Shown here: positions 26,146 through 34,450 of the stretch, one piece after another
Layout: every line of letters begins with the position of its first letter
Numbering within the stretch: the first letter of the stretch is position 1
Source of the DNA: JADJOM01 sp035574255
GTDB lineage: Bacteria > Gemmatimonadota > Gemmatimonadetes > Gemmatimonadales > GWC2-71-9
Assembly (NCBI GenBank): GCA_035574255.1
Contig: DATLYZ010000031.1
Coordinates: forward strand, 1 to 64,000
DNA length: 64,000 nt
Direction: 5' to 3'
The notes under the pieces: generated by a model
What the model was told of the DNA's origin: nothing
What the model saw: the letters and a program-made list of their open reading frames with translations, nothing else
Databases searched by the model: none
Position numbers and translations under genes: made by a program

Positions 26146-26550
26146 GTGACCCGCGAAGTCCAACTCCTGTGCCTGGCGCTGGTTGTCCCACCGGCCGCCG
26201 CGCGGGCCCAGCGCGTGCACGAGATCCGCCTGGAGCGCGTGGCGGACGGCACCACGTACCGCTTCCGTCCCGCCGAGGTCCAGGTCTCGCCAGGGGACGC
26301 GGTGGAATTCGTCGTCGTGAGCGGAGGACCCTACGTCATCGAGTTCGAGGCGGCCGACCTGCGGCCGGGCGACCGGGCCGCCCTGGATGCCGCCATCCCC
26401 GAGCCCTCGGGCGAGCTCCGGAGCCCGGTGCTCCGCACCCCCGGGAGCCGCCTCCGCATCGTCATCCCGCCGCTCTCCAGCGGGACCTACCGCTTTCGCG
26501 CCCTCACCCACGTCGCCTACCGGATGGCCGGTCGGCTGGTCGTCCGCTGA
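26146..26550 (+). CDS. Secreted cupredoxin-like protein lacking most copper ligands
   Basis: 134 residues with a signal peptide (LLCLALVVPPAAARAQ). The fold signature is AEVQVSPGDAVEFVVVSGG and SSGTYRFRALTHVAYRMAGRLVV (key residues), as in plastocyanin/azurin-like proteins. The Cys ligand is absent (Ala at its position) and the upstream His ligand is not seen (PYVIEF instead of HNV-type); only the later His and Met remain. So it may not bind copper. GTG at 26146 follows CGGGAGGCG. Stands between the divergent zinc-ribbon gene and the TPR/CsgG operon. Confidence 0.65.
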   Translation: MTREVQLLCLALVVPPAAARAQRVHEIRLERVADGTTYRFRPAEVQVSPGDAVEFVVVSGGPYVIEFEAADLRPGDRAALDAAIPEPSGELRSPVLRTPGSRLRIVIPPLSSGTYRFRALTHVAYRMAGRLVVR

Positions 26551-26617
26551 GAGACCCCCTTCCGGACCCTTCCGGCGGCCGGTACATTGGCCGGAGCCCT
26601 CCGCCTCCAGGGATGCC

Positions 26618-28003
26618 ATGCGGACGCACTGGTGGGGCCCGCCACTCCTCGCGGGCGCCCTCGTTCTGCTCGGAGCGTGTGCCGGCCGCCAGCCCCCGCC
26701 CGGGGTGACGCCGGAGAATGTACCGGCGCTCGAAGCGCTGGCCGCCCAGAGCCCCGATGACGCCGGGCTGATGACCCGGCTGGGCATCGCCTACTACAAC
26801 GACCGGCAGTACCCGCGCGCGCGGGATGTCCTGAGCTCGAGCCTCGCGCTCAAGCGGCCCAATTACGCGGCCCGCGTCTATCTCGGCCTCACCTACGAGG
26901 AGCTGGGCCAGTTCGATTCGGCCCGCGCTGCCTACACCGCGGCTGCGGGAGAGACGCGGGACGAAGCGCAGCGGCGGGCGATCCGCAACCGGCTGGAGCT
27001 GCTCACCCGCAAGGAGCTTCAGTTCGCGGCGCGTGAAGCCGTGGCCCGCGAGGCCGAGCTGTCTGCGGCGCCGCCGGAACGGAACCTCGTCGCCGTGTTT
27101 CCGTTTCAGTTCCTCGGCACCAACGATTCCCTCCGCCCCCTCGCCCGCGGCCTGACGCACCTCATGATCACCGACCTCGGCAAGATCGGGGAACTCCGGC
27201 TGCTCGAACGGGAGCGAGTCCAGGCGCTGGCGGATGAGCTCAAGCTCGCCGAGACGGGGCGCACCGATCCCGCCTCCGGGGCGCGCGGCGGCCGGTTACT
27301 CCGGGCCGGGCGGGTGGTCCAGGGGGCGCTGCAGGACGTGCCCGTCAGCGGGGATCTCCGGATTGACGCCAGCGTCGTGGACGCCACCGACGCGACGATC
27401 AAGGCCTCGGGGAGCGGGACCAACCGGCTCCAGCAGTTCTTCACGCTCGAGAAGGCCGTGCTGTTCCAGCTGCTGGACCGGCTGGGGATCCCCCTCACGC
27501 CGGCCGAGCGCCGGGCCCTGACGGAGCGGCCCACCGCGGATCTGCAGGCCTTCCTCGCCTTCAGCCGGGGCCTGGAAGCCGAAGACCGGGGAGACTTCGA
27601 CGCGGCGGCGGCGAACTATCAGGCCGCGTTGACTCGCGACCCCAACTTCCGCGCCGCCCGTGAGCGGCGCTCCCAGGTGACCCAGACGCAGGCGGCCGTG
27701 GCCACCCCGGCCCCGATGCTCGCGGGCATCACGCCGGAGGGGCGCGGCCTCCCCGAACCCGGCGCCCGCGAGACCGCGCCCGTCCTCCGCCCGAGCTACA
27801 CGGCCGTGCTCCGCCAGGGCATCACCACGACGGTGCCCAGCATCGGGTCCGGCCTCACCAACCGGGTCGGCATCGGCCGGATCCCCGGGCCTGCGACGGT
27901 GCCGCCGGTGAGCCGCCCGCCGCTCCCCGAAGCCTTCGGGGGCGACAATCCGACCGACCCCGGCCTGCTCGGGACCATCATCATCATCATCGTGCGGCCA
28001 TGA
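26618..28003 (+). CDS. TPR lipoprotein with CsgG-like domain
   Basis: 461 residues. Lipobox LGAC near residue 21. Residues 45-125 contain TPR helices (LMTRLGIAYYNDRQYPRARDVL and YLGLTYEELGQFDSARAAY, key residues). Residues 150-300 resemble the CsgG/FlgO fold: VAVFPFQFLGTNDSLRPLARGLTHLMITDL and LRAGRVVQGALQ are typical of this type of outer-membrane secretion/assembly lipoprotein. A further TPR unit follows, then a low-complexity tail ending in a run of five isoleucines. It overlaps the beta-barrel gene by ATGA, so the two products probably act together at the outer membrane. Confidence 0.7.
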   Translation: MRTHWWGPPLLAGALVLLGACAGRQPPPGVTPENVPALEALAAQSPDDAGLMTRLGIAYYNDRQYPRARDVLSSSLALKRPNYAARVYLGLTYEELGQFDSARAAYTAAAGETRDEAQRRAIRNRLELLTRKELQFAAREAVAREAELSAAPPERNLVAVFPFQFLGTNDSLRPLARGLTHLMITDLGKIGELRLLERERVQALADELKLAETGRTDPASGARGGRLLRAGRVVQGALQDVPVSGDLRIDASVVDATDATIKASGSGTNRLQQFFTLEKAVLFQLLDRLGIPLTPAERRALTERPTADLQAFLAFSRGLEAEDRGDFDAAAANYQAALTRDPNFRAARERRSQVTQTQAAVATPAPMLAGITPEGRGLPEPGARETAPVLRPSYTAVLRQGITTTVPSIGSGLTNRVGIGRIPGPATVPPVSRPPLPEAFGGDNPTDPGLLGTIIIIIVRP

Positions 28004-29109
28004 CTCGCCCCCCCCTTGCGCTCGCCGCCCTGCTCGCCGCCGCGACCGGCCCGCTCGCGGCGCAGGAAAACCTCTACCCACGCCCGTCGGCGTACAGCGG
28101 CGTCGAGTTCCGGCGGTACGACTTCGAGGCCGGGGCCAGCGTGGACGCGATCAGGCAGGTGGCGATCCCCATCGCGGCCGTGGTCCCGGTCGGGCGCCGG
28201 TTGTCGGTGGATATCGGGACCTACTACGCGAGCACCGTGGTCTACGCCGGGGGGAGCCACGAATCGTTCAACGGATTCACCGATACCCAGCTCCGGGCCT
28301 CGTACATCTTCGGTAACGACGTGGTCGTGGCCAGCGTGCTGGTGAACCTGCCCACCGGCGACGAAACCACCTCGATCCGGAACTTCAACGTCGCCTCTGC
28401 GGCCTCCTCGAACTTCCTCGCCTTCCCGGTCAACTCGTACGGGGCCGGTACCTCCGTGACCGGCGGGCTGGCGGCCGCGTTCGCCGCCGGTAGCTGGAAC
28501 CTCGGGGCAGCAGCCAGCGTGCGGGTGAGCTCGGAATACCAGCCATTCACCGACGCCGGCAACACCAGCGTGCGTTACCAGCCGGGCGTCGAGAGCCGGT
28601 TCCGGATCGGGGCGGATCGCCTCATCGGGTCGAGCCGGCTCACCCTGGGGCTCGCCTTCAGCACGTTCGGCAACGACGAGTTCAGCGGCCTTTCGGGAGG
28701 GGGAGGAGGCACCGGGGAGAGCAGCCCCGGGAATCGGTTCCTCGCGCAGGCCGCCCTCCTCGCCCCCGTGGGATCCGGGGCGATCAATTTCTACGCCTGG
28801 AACTTCTACCGCTCGGCGACATCGGATCTGTCGAACCGGGAGAACATTTTCACGCTCGGTGGCTCCGGCAGCTTCCGGCTGGGTGAGCGGCTGGCGCTCG
28901 AGCCGCTGCTCGAGGGACGGGTCTGGTCGCCCGAGGACGGGAGCGGGTTCCTGGTCGGCGGGGGGGCCGCCCTGCGCCTCGACCTCACCGACCGGTTCAC
29001 CGTCCTGCCGGGCGGCCGCTTCGATGTCGGCAGGGTCGAGGGGGCCACGGGCGGCGAGATCACGCTGACTGGCTGGGGTGCATCCGCCTTCCTGAGGTAC
29101 TCGTTCTAG
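28000..29109 (+). CDS. Outer-membrane beta-barrel protein
   Basis: 369 residues. Signal peptide to about residue 21 (LALAALLAAATGPLAAQ), then alternating hydrophobic strands with aromatic ends and a C-terminal Phe (ASAFLRYSF), the usual barrel-assembly signal. Gly-rich loop SGGGGGTGESS. No known substrate family recognised. Translation is coupled to the CsgG-like lipoprotein upstream, a pairing that suggests an outer-membrane export or assembly unit. Confidence 0.7.
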   Translation: MTRPPLALAALLAAATGPLAAQENLYPRPSAYSGVEFRRYDFEAGASVDAIRQVAIPIAAVVPVGRRLSVDIGTYYASTVVYAGGSHESFNGFTDTQLRASYIFGNDVVVASVLVNLPTGDETTSIRNFNVASAASSNFLAFPVNSYGAGTSVTGGLAAAFAAGSWNLGAAASVRVSSEYQPFTDAGNTSVRYQPGVESRFRIGADRLIGSSRLTLGLAFSTFGNDEFSGLSGGGGGTGESSPGNRFLAQAALLAPVGSGAINFYAWNFYRSATSDLSNRENIFTLGGSGSFRLGERLALEPLLEGRVWSPEDGSGFLVGGGAALRLDLTDRFTVLPGGRFDVGRVEGATGGEITLTGWGASAFLRYSF

Positions 29110-29506
29110 GCCGACGACCTCACCCCGCCTCGCTCTCGGGCCCCGAGCGCCGGGAACCTTGCCGGGAGGGTCCGCCGACCGTGTTACCCGAACCTCCCAC
29201 CCGACTTGCTCCCGCATACCGGCCGGCCCGGCTTGGGGCTGGCCGCCCTCCTGTAGCTTCAATGACGACACTGTAGTGGCATCAACAAGATATGTTTCAT
29301 AATACAACGTAGGCCGTGGCTTACGGGGTGGCACGGTCTTCGGCCTCCATTCGCCAAATCTGCTTGACGGAGGTCCAGGGGGCTGATACGTTGCCGCCAA
29401 AACGGCTCCCTCGTTGCCGTTCCAACAGCCTGATCGGATCACGAGGGGGCACCAGCGGGGTTGGGGCGGCACCAGAATTGGGCCGAACAACCAGCGGAGG
29501 GACGGT
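29110..29506 (+). other. Intergenic region with an AT-rich patch and a promoter
   Basis: 397 bp without a credible gene. Around 29258-29312 composition drops sharply (for example ATGTTTCATAATACAACG), unlike the rest of the window. A promoter TTGACG (29364-29369), 17-bp spacer, TACGTT (29387-29392) lies downstream and reads into the Lys/Ala-tailed gene. GGAGG at 29496-29500 is that gene's ribosome binding site. Confidence 0.5.
29364..29392 (+). promoter_or_regulatory. Promoter of the Lys/Ala-tailed gene
   Basis: TTGACG, a 17-bp spacer and TACGTT. Start of transcription would be near 29399, about 108 nt before the TTG start codon at 29507. Confidence 0.5.
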
Positions 29507-29845
29507 TTGGCCTCGGAACTCGGTGCCACGCAAATCTCCACGTTGCTGGAGACGCTGCCCGGGATCGCCAACGTGCTCAGGAGCCCGGTGGCGGACGCCC
29601 TGCTCAACGTCATCCGGGCGGCTGCGCGGGTGGGGGAGTTTCAGCTGGCCGACGCAGAAGAGCTGATCCGCTACGCCACGCGCCGAGGCCTGGTCGGGGC
29701 GGAAGAGGGCGAGCGGGTGCTGGCGGAAGTCCGGGAGGCCTCGGCTCGGCGCGCGGACCGGGCCGCCGAGCGGAGCAAGGCGGTCAAGGCCAAGGCGAAG
29801 CCCAAGGCCAAGGCTGTCAAGAAGCTCGCGAAACGGCGGCGCTAG
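29507..29845 (+). CDS. Small basic-tailed protein, 112 residues
   Basis: TTG start chosen because GGAGG (29496-29500) is spaced 6 bp from it. Residues 1-85 are a helical acidic/neutral domain (ISTLLETLPGIANVLRSPVA, then EELIRYATRRGLVGAEEGER). The C-terminal 30 residues are a Lys/Ala repeat tail (KAKAKPKAKAVKKLAKRRR) like histone H1-type or other nucleic-acid-binding tails. No family recognised. Its TAG stop overlaps the stop of the convergent chemoreceptor gene (CTAG at 29842-29845). Confidence 0.65.
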   Translation: MASELGATQISTLLETLPGIANVLRSPVADALLNVIRAAARVGEFQLADAEELIRYATRRGLVGAEEGERVLAEVREASARRADRAAERSKAVKAKAKPKAKAVKKLAKRRR

Positions 29846-31539
29846 GCCGTCCGGAACTGGCTCACGGCCCTGGTGAGCCGGGTTGACGCCTCGAGGAGTT
29901 CGGTGGCCGTGGCGGCCATGTCCTCCGTCGAGGCGGATTGTTCCTGAGCGGCCGCGGAGACCTGCTCGCTCGAGGCGGCGTGGTCCGCGGCCGCCTTGGC
30001 GACGCGCGCGGTCCGCTCGGCCAGCTCGCCCACCACCGACCGATTCTGTTCCGCCTGCTGGGCGAGCGCCGTGGCGGCCTGGTGCACCTCCCCGATCGCC
30101 GACCCGATCGCCTCCAGGCCGTCCCGCACCGCCTGGGCCACGTGCTCCACCCCGCCCACGGTTCCGGCTCCCCGCTCCATTGTCTCGGCCACCTCGCGGA
30201 TCTGAGCCCGGATGAACTCGACCGTCTTGGCCACATCCGCCGCCGCCCTGGCGCTCGAGTCGGCCAGGAGGCGCACCTCGTCCGCCACGACGGCGAACCC
30301 CCGCCCGTGCTCGCCGGCCCGGGCCGCCTCGATGGCCGCGTTGAGGGCGAGCAGGTTAGTTTGCGAGGCGATGCGCTTGATCAGGTCGATGAATTCGGTG
30401 ATGGCTTCCGACTTCTCCACCAGGGTGCGCACCTGCCGGGTAGAGGTCTGCACCACGCCTTTCACCTCGAGGAGGGTCTTGCCGGCCGTTTCGACATCGG
30501 TCCGGTGCCGGGTCGTGGCGCGCCGGATTTCCTCCGCGAGCTGCACCGCGCGGGCCGCCGCCGTCGCGGTGGTGGCCGCGGCCTCCCGCAAGCGGGCGAG
30601 CAACCGGTCCGCCTCCTCTGTGTTGCGCACCTGATGCTCGGCCCCTTCGGCGATCTTGACCATCGCGGCCGAGACCTCGCCGCTCGAGGCGGCGATCTCC
30701 TCGCTCAGGGCGGAGAAATCGCCGGCGCTCGTGCCCAGGCGCTGGGCCTCCTCCTGGACCGAGGCCACGACACCGCGGAGCCGTCCGGCCATCTCGTCCA
30801 TCGCCCTCGCCAGCCGCTCGAGCTCGTGCGGCATGCGCTCGGCCTTGACGGGGCGGAGGTCCCCGGCGCCGAAGCGGTCGGCGGCCCCGATGAGCCGGTT
30901 GAGCTGCTGGTTCACTTCTCGGATCACCCAGGTGGCCACCCAGATGCCGAGGCCCAGCGCCACCACCGAGGCGGCGAGCACCAGCGCCTGGAACCGGGCG
31001 GCCTGGCGGCGAAGCGCCGAGACCCGCCGCTGGGCGTGGGCCGCCTGTGCGTCGCCCAGCCCTTGGACCAGCGCGACCAGGCTGTCGGCGGCGCCGCGTG
31101 CCCGGGTCACGACCAGGCGCGCCATGTCCAGCCGGTTCACGTCGGAGAGGGCGTGGGCCAGGGCGTAGGCGACTTCCAGGTTCGCCTGGGTCGCTGCGAT
31201 CTGATTGATGAGACGCTGGCTCTGCTCGTCCCGGGTTCGGAGGGTGCGGAGCCGGGCCTGGGCGGCGTAGGCCGAGTCGCCCTGGGCCAGGAACTCCAGC
31301 TTCGCCGCGGGGTCGGGTGCGATGAGGTAATGGTCGGCGGCGCGGATTTCGCCCATCACCGCGGCGATCAGGGTGTTGGCCGTCCGGCTTCCCTGTTGCA
31401 CCACATCGAGTTCGGTCTCGATCTGGCGGCCGATCGACCGCACCGAGGCCGCGCCGAAGATCGAGATCCCGATCACGAGGACGATCAGGGCGCCGAGGGC
31501 GGCGCCGATGAGTCCGCGGAGGCTCCGGAAGGCGATCAT
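29842..31539 (-). CDS. Methyl-accepting chemotaxis protein
   Basis: 565 residues. Membrane segment about 8-34, a helical periplasmic sensor domain of about 150 residues (four-helix-bundle type), second membrane segment near 187-210, HAMP, then the signalling domain. The hairpin tip is IASQTNLLALNAAIEAARAG (key residues), with EHGRGFAVVADEVR following, as in all MCPs. It passes ligand occupancy to CheA through CheW; no che genes lie in the window. Its start overlaps the stop of the upstream binding-protein gene (ATGA), which makes that protein the likely ligand-bound partner. Confidence 0.95.
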   Translation of the reverse strand: MIAFRSLRGLIGAALGALIVLVIGISIFGAASVRSIGRQIETELDVVQQGSRTANTLIAAVMGEIRAADHYLIAPDPAAKLEFLAQGDSAYAAQARLRTLRTRDEQSQRLINQIAATQANLEVAYALAHALSDVNRLDMARLVVTRARGAADSLVALVQGLGDAQAAHAQRRVSALRRQAARFQALVLAASVVALGLGIWVATWVIREVNQQLNRLIGAADRFGAGDLRPVKAERMPHELERLARAMDEMAGRLRGVVASVQEEAQRLGTSAGDFSALSEEIAASSGEVSAAMVKIAEGAEHQVRNTEEADRLLARLREAAATTATAAARAVQLAEEIRRATTRHRTDVETAGKTLLEVKGVVQTSTRQVRTLVEKSEAITEFIDLIKRIASQTNLLALNAAIEAARAGEHGRGFAVVADEVRLLADSSARAAADVAKTVEFIRAQIREVAETMERGAGTVGGVEHVAQAVRDGLEAIGSAIGEVHQAATALAQQAEQNRSVVGELAERTARVAKAAADHAASSEQVSAAAQEQSASTEDMAATATELLEASTRLTRAVSQFRTA

Positions 31540-32675
31540 GATCCCTCCGCCGGCTCGATCCCGCCTCCGGCGACCCGGCCGATGTACACCGGCTGGTTCG
31601 GCACGTCGCCGTCGGGGTCGAAGGCGATAGTCCCGGTCACGCCCTCGAACGCCGGCGCCGTGGTGCCGATCGCGGCCACGCCGTCGCGGATCCGGGCCCG
31701 GTCGGGCCCCGTGCGGGCGATGACGTCGCGCAGCAGGTAGAGAATGTCGTAGCTCGCCGCGGCGGCCTGGTTGGGGAGTGGGGCGCCCGGGTAGCGGGCC
31801 CGGTAGGCCGCGAGAAAGGCCTGGTTGCGCGGCGTCTGCACCGCGGCCAGGTAAGCGCTGGAGACGAACACGCCTTCGGCCAGGGATCCCGCCCGTTCGA
31901 TCCCCTCGAGCCCGTCACCCCCGAGCACCGTGAGGCGGAGTCCCCGGGCGCGCATGCCGCGAAGCGCGACCTCGGCCTCGCCCCGGTTCCCGGCCAGGAA
32001 GATGAACTCGCTGGCGCGGCGGAGGGCGATCCGGTCGAGGTAGGGCCCCAGGTCGGGTTCCGCGCCGAGGTACGGAGCCATGTCCTCGATCACCCCGCCG
32101 CGCCGGACAAACTCCGCGGCGAACACCGAGCGAATGCCGCGGCCGTAGTCGTTGTTGAGGTAGAGGATGGTGCCGCGATTCAGGCCGAGCCGATTCCGCG
32201 CGAAGCGGGCCAGGGCGGCCCCGTGCTGGAGGTCGCTGGGACAGACCCGGAACGTCCAGGGCCCGGCTCGGGTGACCTCCGGTGCCGACGAGGAGGGCGA
32301 GATCTGCACCACCGGCCGGGTGGCACCGTTGTATACGGGCGCCGCCGCGAGCGTGGCGGACGAGTACACGTGGCCCACGACCGCGACCACGCCGGCGCGT
32401 TCCAGCTCGATGGCGACGGCGATCGCGGAATCCGGATCGCCCCGATCGTCGCGCGGGATCAGCTCGATGGGGCGGCCCGCAATGCCGCCGGCCGCGTTGA
32501 TCTCCTGCACGGCGAGCTCCGCCGCGCGGCGCATCGGAGCGCCGACGGAATCCGTGAGTGGGCCGGCCAGGCCGATCCGGATCGGGGCGGCCTCGGTCCC
32601 GCACGCCGCAAGGAGCACCCCGACATATGGCAGAGGGCGCAGGGCTCCGGCGAGCCCGCGCGCGACCTGAAACAA
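31536..32675 (-). CDS. Periplasmic binding protein, branched-chain amino acid (LivJ/ANF) type
   Basis: 379 residues. TTG start; lipobox LAAC near residue 25 predicts a lipoprotein. Type I binding-protein fold with IRIGLAGPLTDSVGAPMRRAAELAVQEINAAGG (key: GPLT, QEINAAGG), NNDYGRGIRSVFAAEF and PNQAAAASYDILYLL. No permease or ATPase genes of a Liv importer are near; instead it is coupled to a chemoreceptor, so it probably senses rather than imports. Promoter TTGCCC-17-TAACCT lies at 32723-32751. Confidence 0.88.
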   Translation of the reverse strand: MFQVARGLAGALRPLPYVGVLLAACGTEAAPIRIGLAGPLTDSVGAPMRRAAELAVQEINAAGGIAGRPIELIPRDDRGDPDSAIAVAIELERAGVVAVVGHVYSSATLAAAPVYNGATRPVVQISPSSSAPEVTRAGPWTFRVCPSDLQHGAALARFARNRLGLNRGTILYLNNDYGRGIRSVFAAEFVRRGGVIEDMAPYLGAEPDLGPYLDRIALRRASEFIFLAGNRGEAEVALRGMRARGLRLTVLGGDGLEGIERAGSLAEGVFVSSAYLAAVQTPRNQAFLAAYRARYPGAPLPNQAAAASYDILYLLRDVIARTGPDRARIRDGVAAIGTTAPAFEGVTGTIAFDPDGDVPNQPVYIGRVAGGGIEPAEGS

Positions 32676-32722
32676 GGAACGACTCCGGGAGGGTTCTGAG
32701 CGGGTCTAGAAAGAGCGCGGGA

Positions 32723-32751
32723 AGGTTAGACAGAACCCGGTTCGGGGGCAA
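32723..32751 (-). promoter_or_regulatory. Promoter of the binding protein-chemoreceptor operon
   Basis: On the minus strand: TTGCCC (complement of 32746-32751), 17-bp spacer, TAACCT (complement of 32723-32728). Transcription would start near 32716, about 40 nt before the TTG start. Confidence 0.55.
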
Positions 32752-32757
32752 TCCCTG

Positions 32758-33318
32758 CTATTCCGGCGGAGCCGCCCCCGGCACGGTCCGGGGCGCGGAG
32801 TGCCGGCGCTTGCCCCAGTCGTCGAGCACGCGGCCGTCCACCAGGCTTACCGAAGCGGTCTTGACCCCTCGGTCGTTTCGCCAGGTCAATCGGATCATCC
32901 GGCCCCGCCGAACCCACTGCAGCGACAGTTGGGTACCCTGAATACGGGCGCCGACGATGCCGTACTGGCGCTCGAGTTCCGTTCGCCAGCCCTCCAGCTG
33001 ATCGCGGTTCACTTCGCCAGCGATCGTGAGCACGGCGGCGACGGTGTCAATGGCGGCGAGCCAGATCGCGACCGGACGCGCGGTGGTGGGGTCGGGCACC
33101 GTCGCGCGGCACTCGCGCACGGAAGGATCCTTGCGGGCCCGCCGGCAATCCAGGGTGCCGCCCAGCGCTTCGACCTGGCTGGCGACGTCGCGCACCGGTG
33201 CCCCGGCCTCGAAGCCCAGGAAGCTGAGCGGTGGCAGCACCCCGGCCCCCGTCTGTCCTGCGGCGAGACCGGGAAGCAGGGCGGTGAGCACGAACGGGAG
33301 GAAGGCCGAGCACCGCAT
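32758..33318 (-). CDS. Secreted hypothetical protein
   Basis: About 186 residues from the ATG at 33318 (another at 33324). Signal peptide RCSAFLPFVLTALLPGLAAGQ. The mature part has two Cys and a beta-rich body (LSFLGFEAGAPVRDVASQVEALGG). No family recognised. No Shine-Dalgarno seen. Ends 7 bp before the -35 of the downstream operon's promoter, so transcription may read through. Confidence 0.65.
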   Translation of the reverse strand: MRCSAFLPFVLTALLPGLAAGQTGAGVLPPLSFLGFEAGAPVRDVASQVEALGGTLDCRRARKDPSVRECRATVPDPTTARPVAIWLAAIDTVAAVLTIAGEVNRDQLEGWRTELERQYGIVGARIQGTQLSLQWVRRGRMIRLTWRNDRGVKTASVSLVDGRVLDDWGKRRHSAPRTVPGAAPPE

Positions 33319-33426
33319 GGGCATCCGTACCGGGGATGGTGGCATCGCGGCCCTGGTGCAGAAAGTGGGCCGCCCCGGCGCGGGGGGACGCCGGGGCGGG
33401 TGAATTCCGGTGGGTACCGCGGCGAG

Positions 33427-33627
33427 CTAGGTCTTTCTCACGTTCGCGGCCTGGAGACCCTTCGGTCCCTCCACGATGTCGAACTCGACCGCGTCGCCCT
33501 CGGAGAGCGAGCGGAAGCCATCCATCATGATGGCCGTGTGGTGGACGAAGACGTCCTTGCCGCCCTCCTGGGCGATGAACCCGAACCCCTTCGCGTCGTT
33601 GAACCACTTCACGGTACCCTTCGCCAT
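33427..33627 (-). CDS. Cold-shock protein, CspA family
   Basis: 66 residues, standard length. RNP1 KGFGFIAQE and RNP2 DVFVHHTAI are intact, with KWFNDAKGFGFI. Binds single-stranded RNA/DNA as an RNA chaperone. AGAGGT Shine-Dalgarno is 7 nt before the ATG and lies in a short palindrome (ACCTCTGAGGT, 33635-33645). The 5' region up to ogt is about 180 bp and contains an 8-bp perfect stem; a long structured leader is typical of cold-shock genes. Confidence 0.95.
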   Translation of the reverse strand: MAKGTVKWFNDAKGFGFIAQEGGKDVFVHHTAIMMDGFRSLSEGDAVEFDIVEGPKGLQAANVRKT

Positions 33628-33670
33628 TGCTTCTACCTCTGAGGTTGGGAGCTCACCGGCTCCGGATTAC

Positions 33671-33691
33671 CCCCGGTCGGGGTGACCGGGG
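33671..33691. promoter_or_regulatory. 8-bp perfect inverted repeat upstream of the csp gene
   Basis: CCCCGGTC, loop GGGGT, GACCGGGG. On the minus strand it precedes GTAATCC and stands about 45 bp before the csp start. It may be an ogt terminator, an operator, or part of a structured csp leader. A second hairpin (CCGCCGG/CCGGCGG) is at 33701-33723. Confidence 0.4.
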
Positions 33692-33806
33692 CAAGACAAT
33701 CCGCCGGCCTCCGGGACCGGCGGACACCGCGAGACGCGCCATGTTCGTGGAGAACGCCCGAACGGCCTGGGCCATGGGGATAAGGTCCGGTCCAGCCGGG
33801 AACTTG

Positions 33807-34334
33807 TCAAGAAGGGTCGAGCCGGACCCCGGTGGTCCGAAGCTCGTGGTCCAGCAGCCAGCGCTTCCGTTCGAGTCCGCCGCCGTACCCCACGAGGCCG
33901 CCCCGCTTCCCCACCACGCGGTGGCACGGGATCAGGATCGCGAGGTGGTTGGCGCCCACGAGCTGTCCCACGGTGCGAGCCGGAAATCCGGTCCGCCTGG
34001 CCAGGTCGTCGTAACTCCGGGTTTCCCCCAGCGGGATCTCGGCGATCAGGCGCCAGACGGCAAGTTCGGGGGCCGAGACTTCCAGGTGTTCGGAGAGGTA
34101 CTCCGGGAACGGAAACGGCCGCGGGCGCCGCTGGAAATAGGCTTCGAGCCACCCGATGGTGGCCCGGCAGGAGCCGAGCTCGATGGCTGCTTCCGGGTGC
34201 CGGGCCCGGAGGCGATCCACCCACCGCATGCGCCCGGCCCGGAGGGCGAATTCGACCACCAGCGGCCGTCCGTCTGCTTCGGCCACGAGCAGGGAACCGA
34301 TCGGGGAGGGCCAGGAGGTCCAGAGGTAGCGCAC
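33807..34334 (-). CDS. ogt: Methylated-DNA-[protein]-cysteine S-methyltransferase
   Basis: 175 residues from the GTG at 34334. Active-site motif IPCHRVVG near residue 145 with the alkyl-acceptor Cys; upstream IPLGETRSYDDLARRTG is the DNA-binding helix-turn-helix region. Directly reverses O6-alkylguanine damage, one turnover per molecule. The Ada N-terminal zinc domain is absent, so this is Ogt-type. Promoter TTGCTT-17-TAATTC lies at 34369-34397. Confidence 0.92.
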   Translation of the reverse strand: MRYLWTSWPSPIGSLLVAEADGRPLVVEFALRAGRMRWVDRLRARHPEAAIELGSCRATIGWLEAYFQRRPRPFPFPEYLSEHLEVSAPELAVWRLIAEIPLGETRSYDDLARRTGFPARTVGQLVGANHLAILIPCHRVVGKRGGLVGYGGGLERKRWLLDHELRTTGVRLDPS

Positions 34335-34368
34335 GGGGGGTGTGAAACCAGGACGTGGGGGTTCCGTT

Positions 34369-34397
34369 GAATTAGTGCAACCGCCCCGGCGAAGCAA
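34369..34397 (-). promoter_or_regulatory. Promoter of ogt
   Basis: On the minus strand: TTGCTT (complement of 34392-34397), 17-bp spacer, TAATTC (complement of 34369-34374). The plus-strand TATATT at 34414-34419, facing the other way, is a likely -10 for the divergent gene at 34451. Confidence 0.55.
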
Positions 34398-34450
34398 CCC
34401 GGCCGGCGGGCGGTATATTGCCTTTTCCTTCGCGCCCTCGAGGATCGGCC

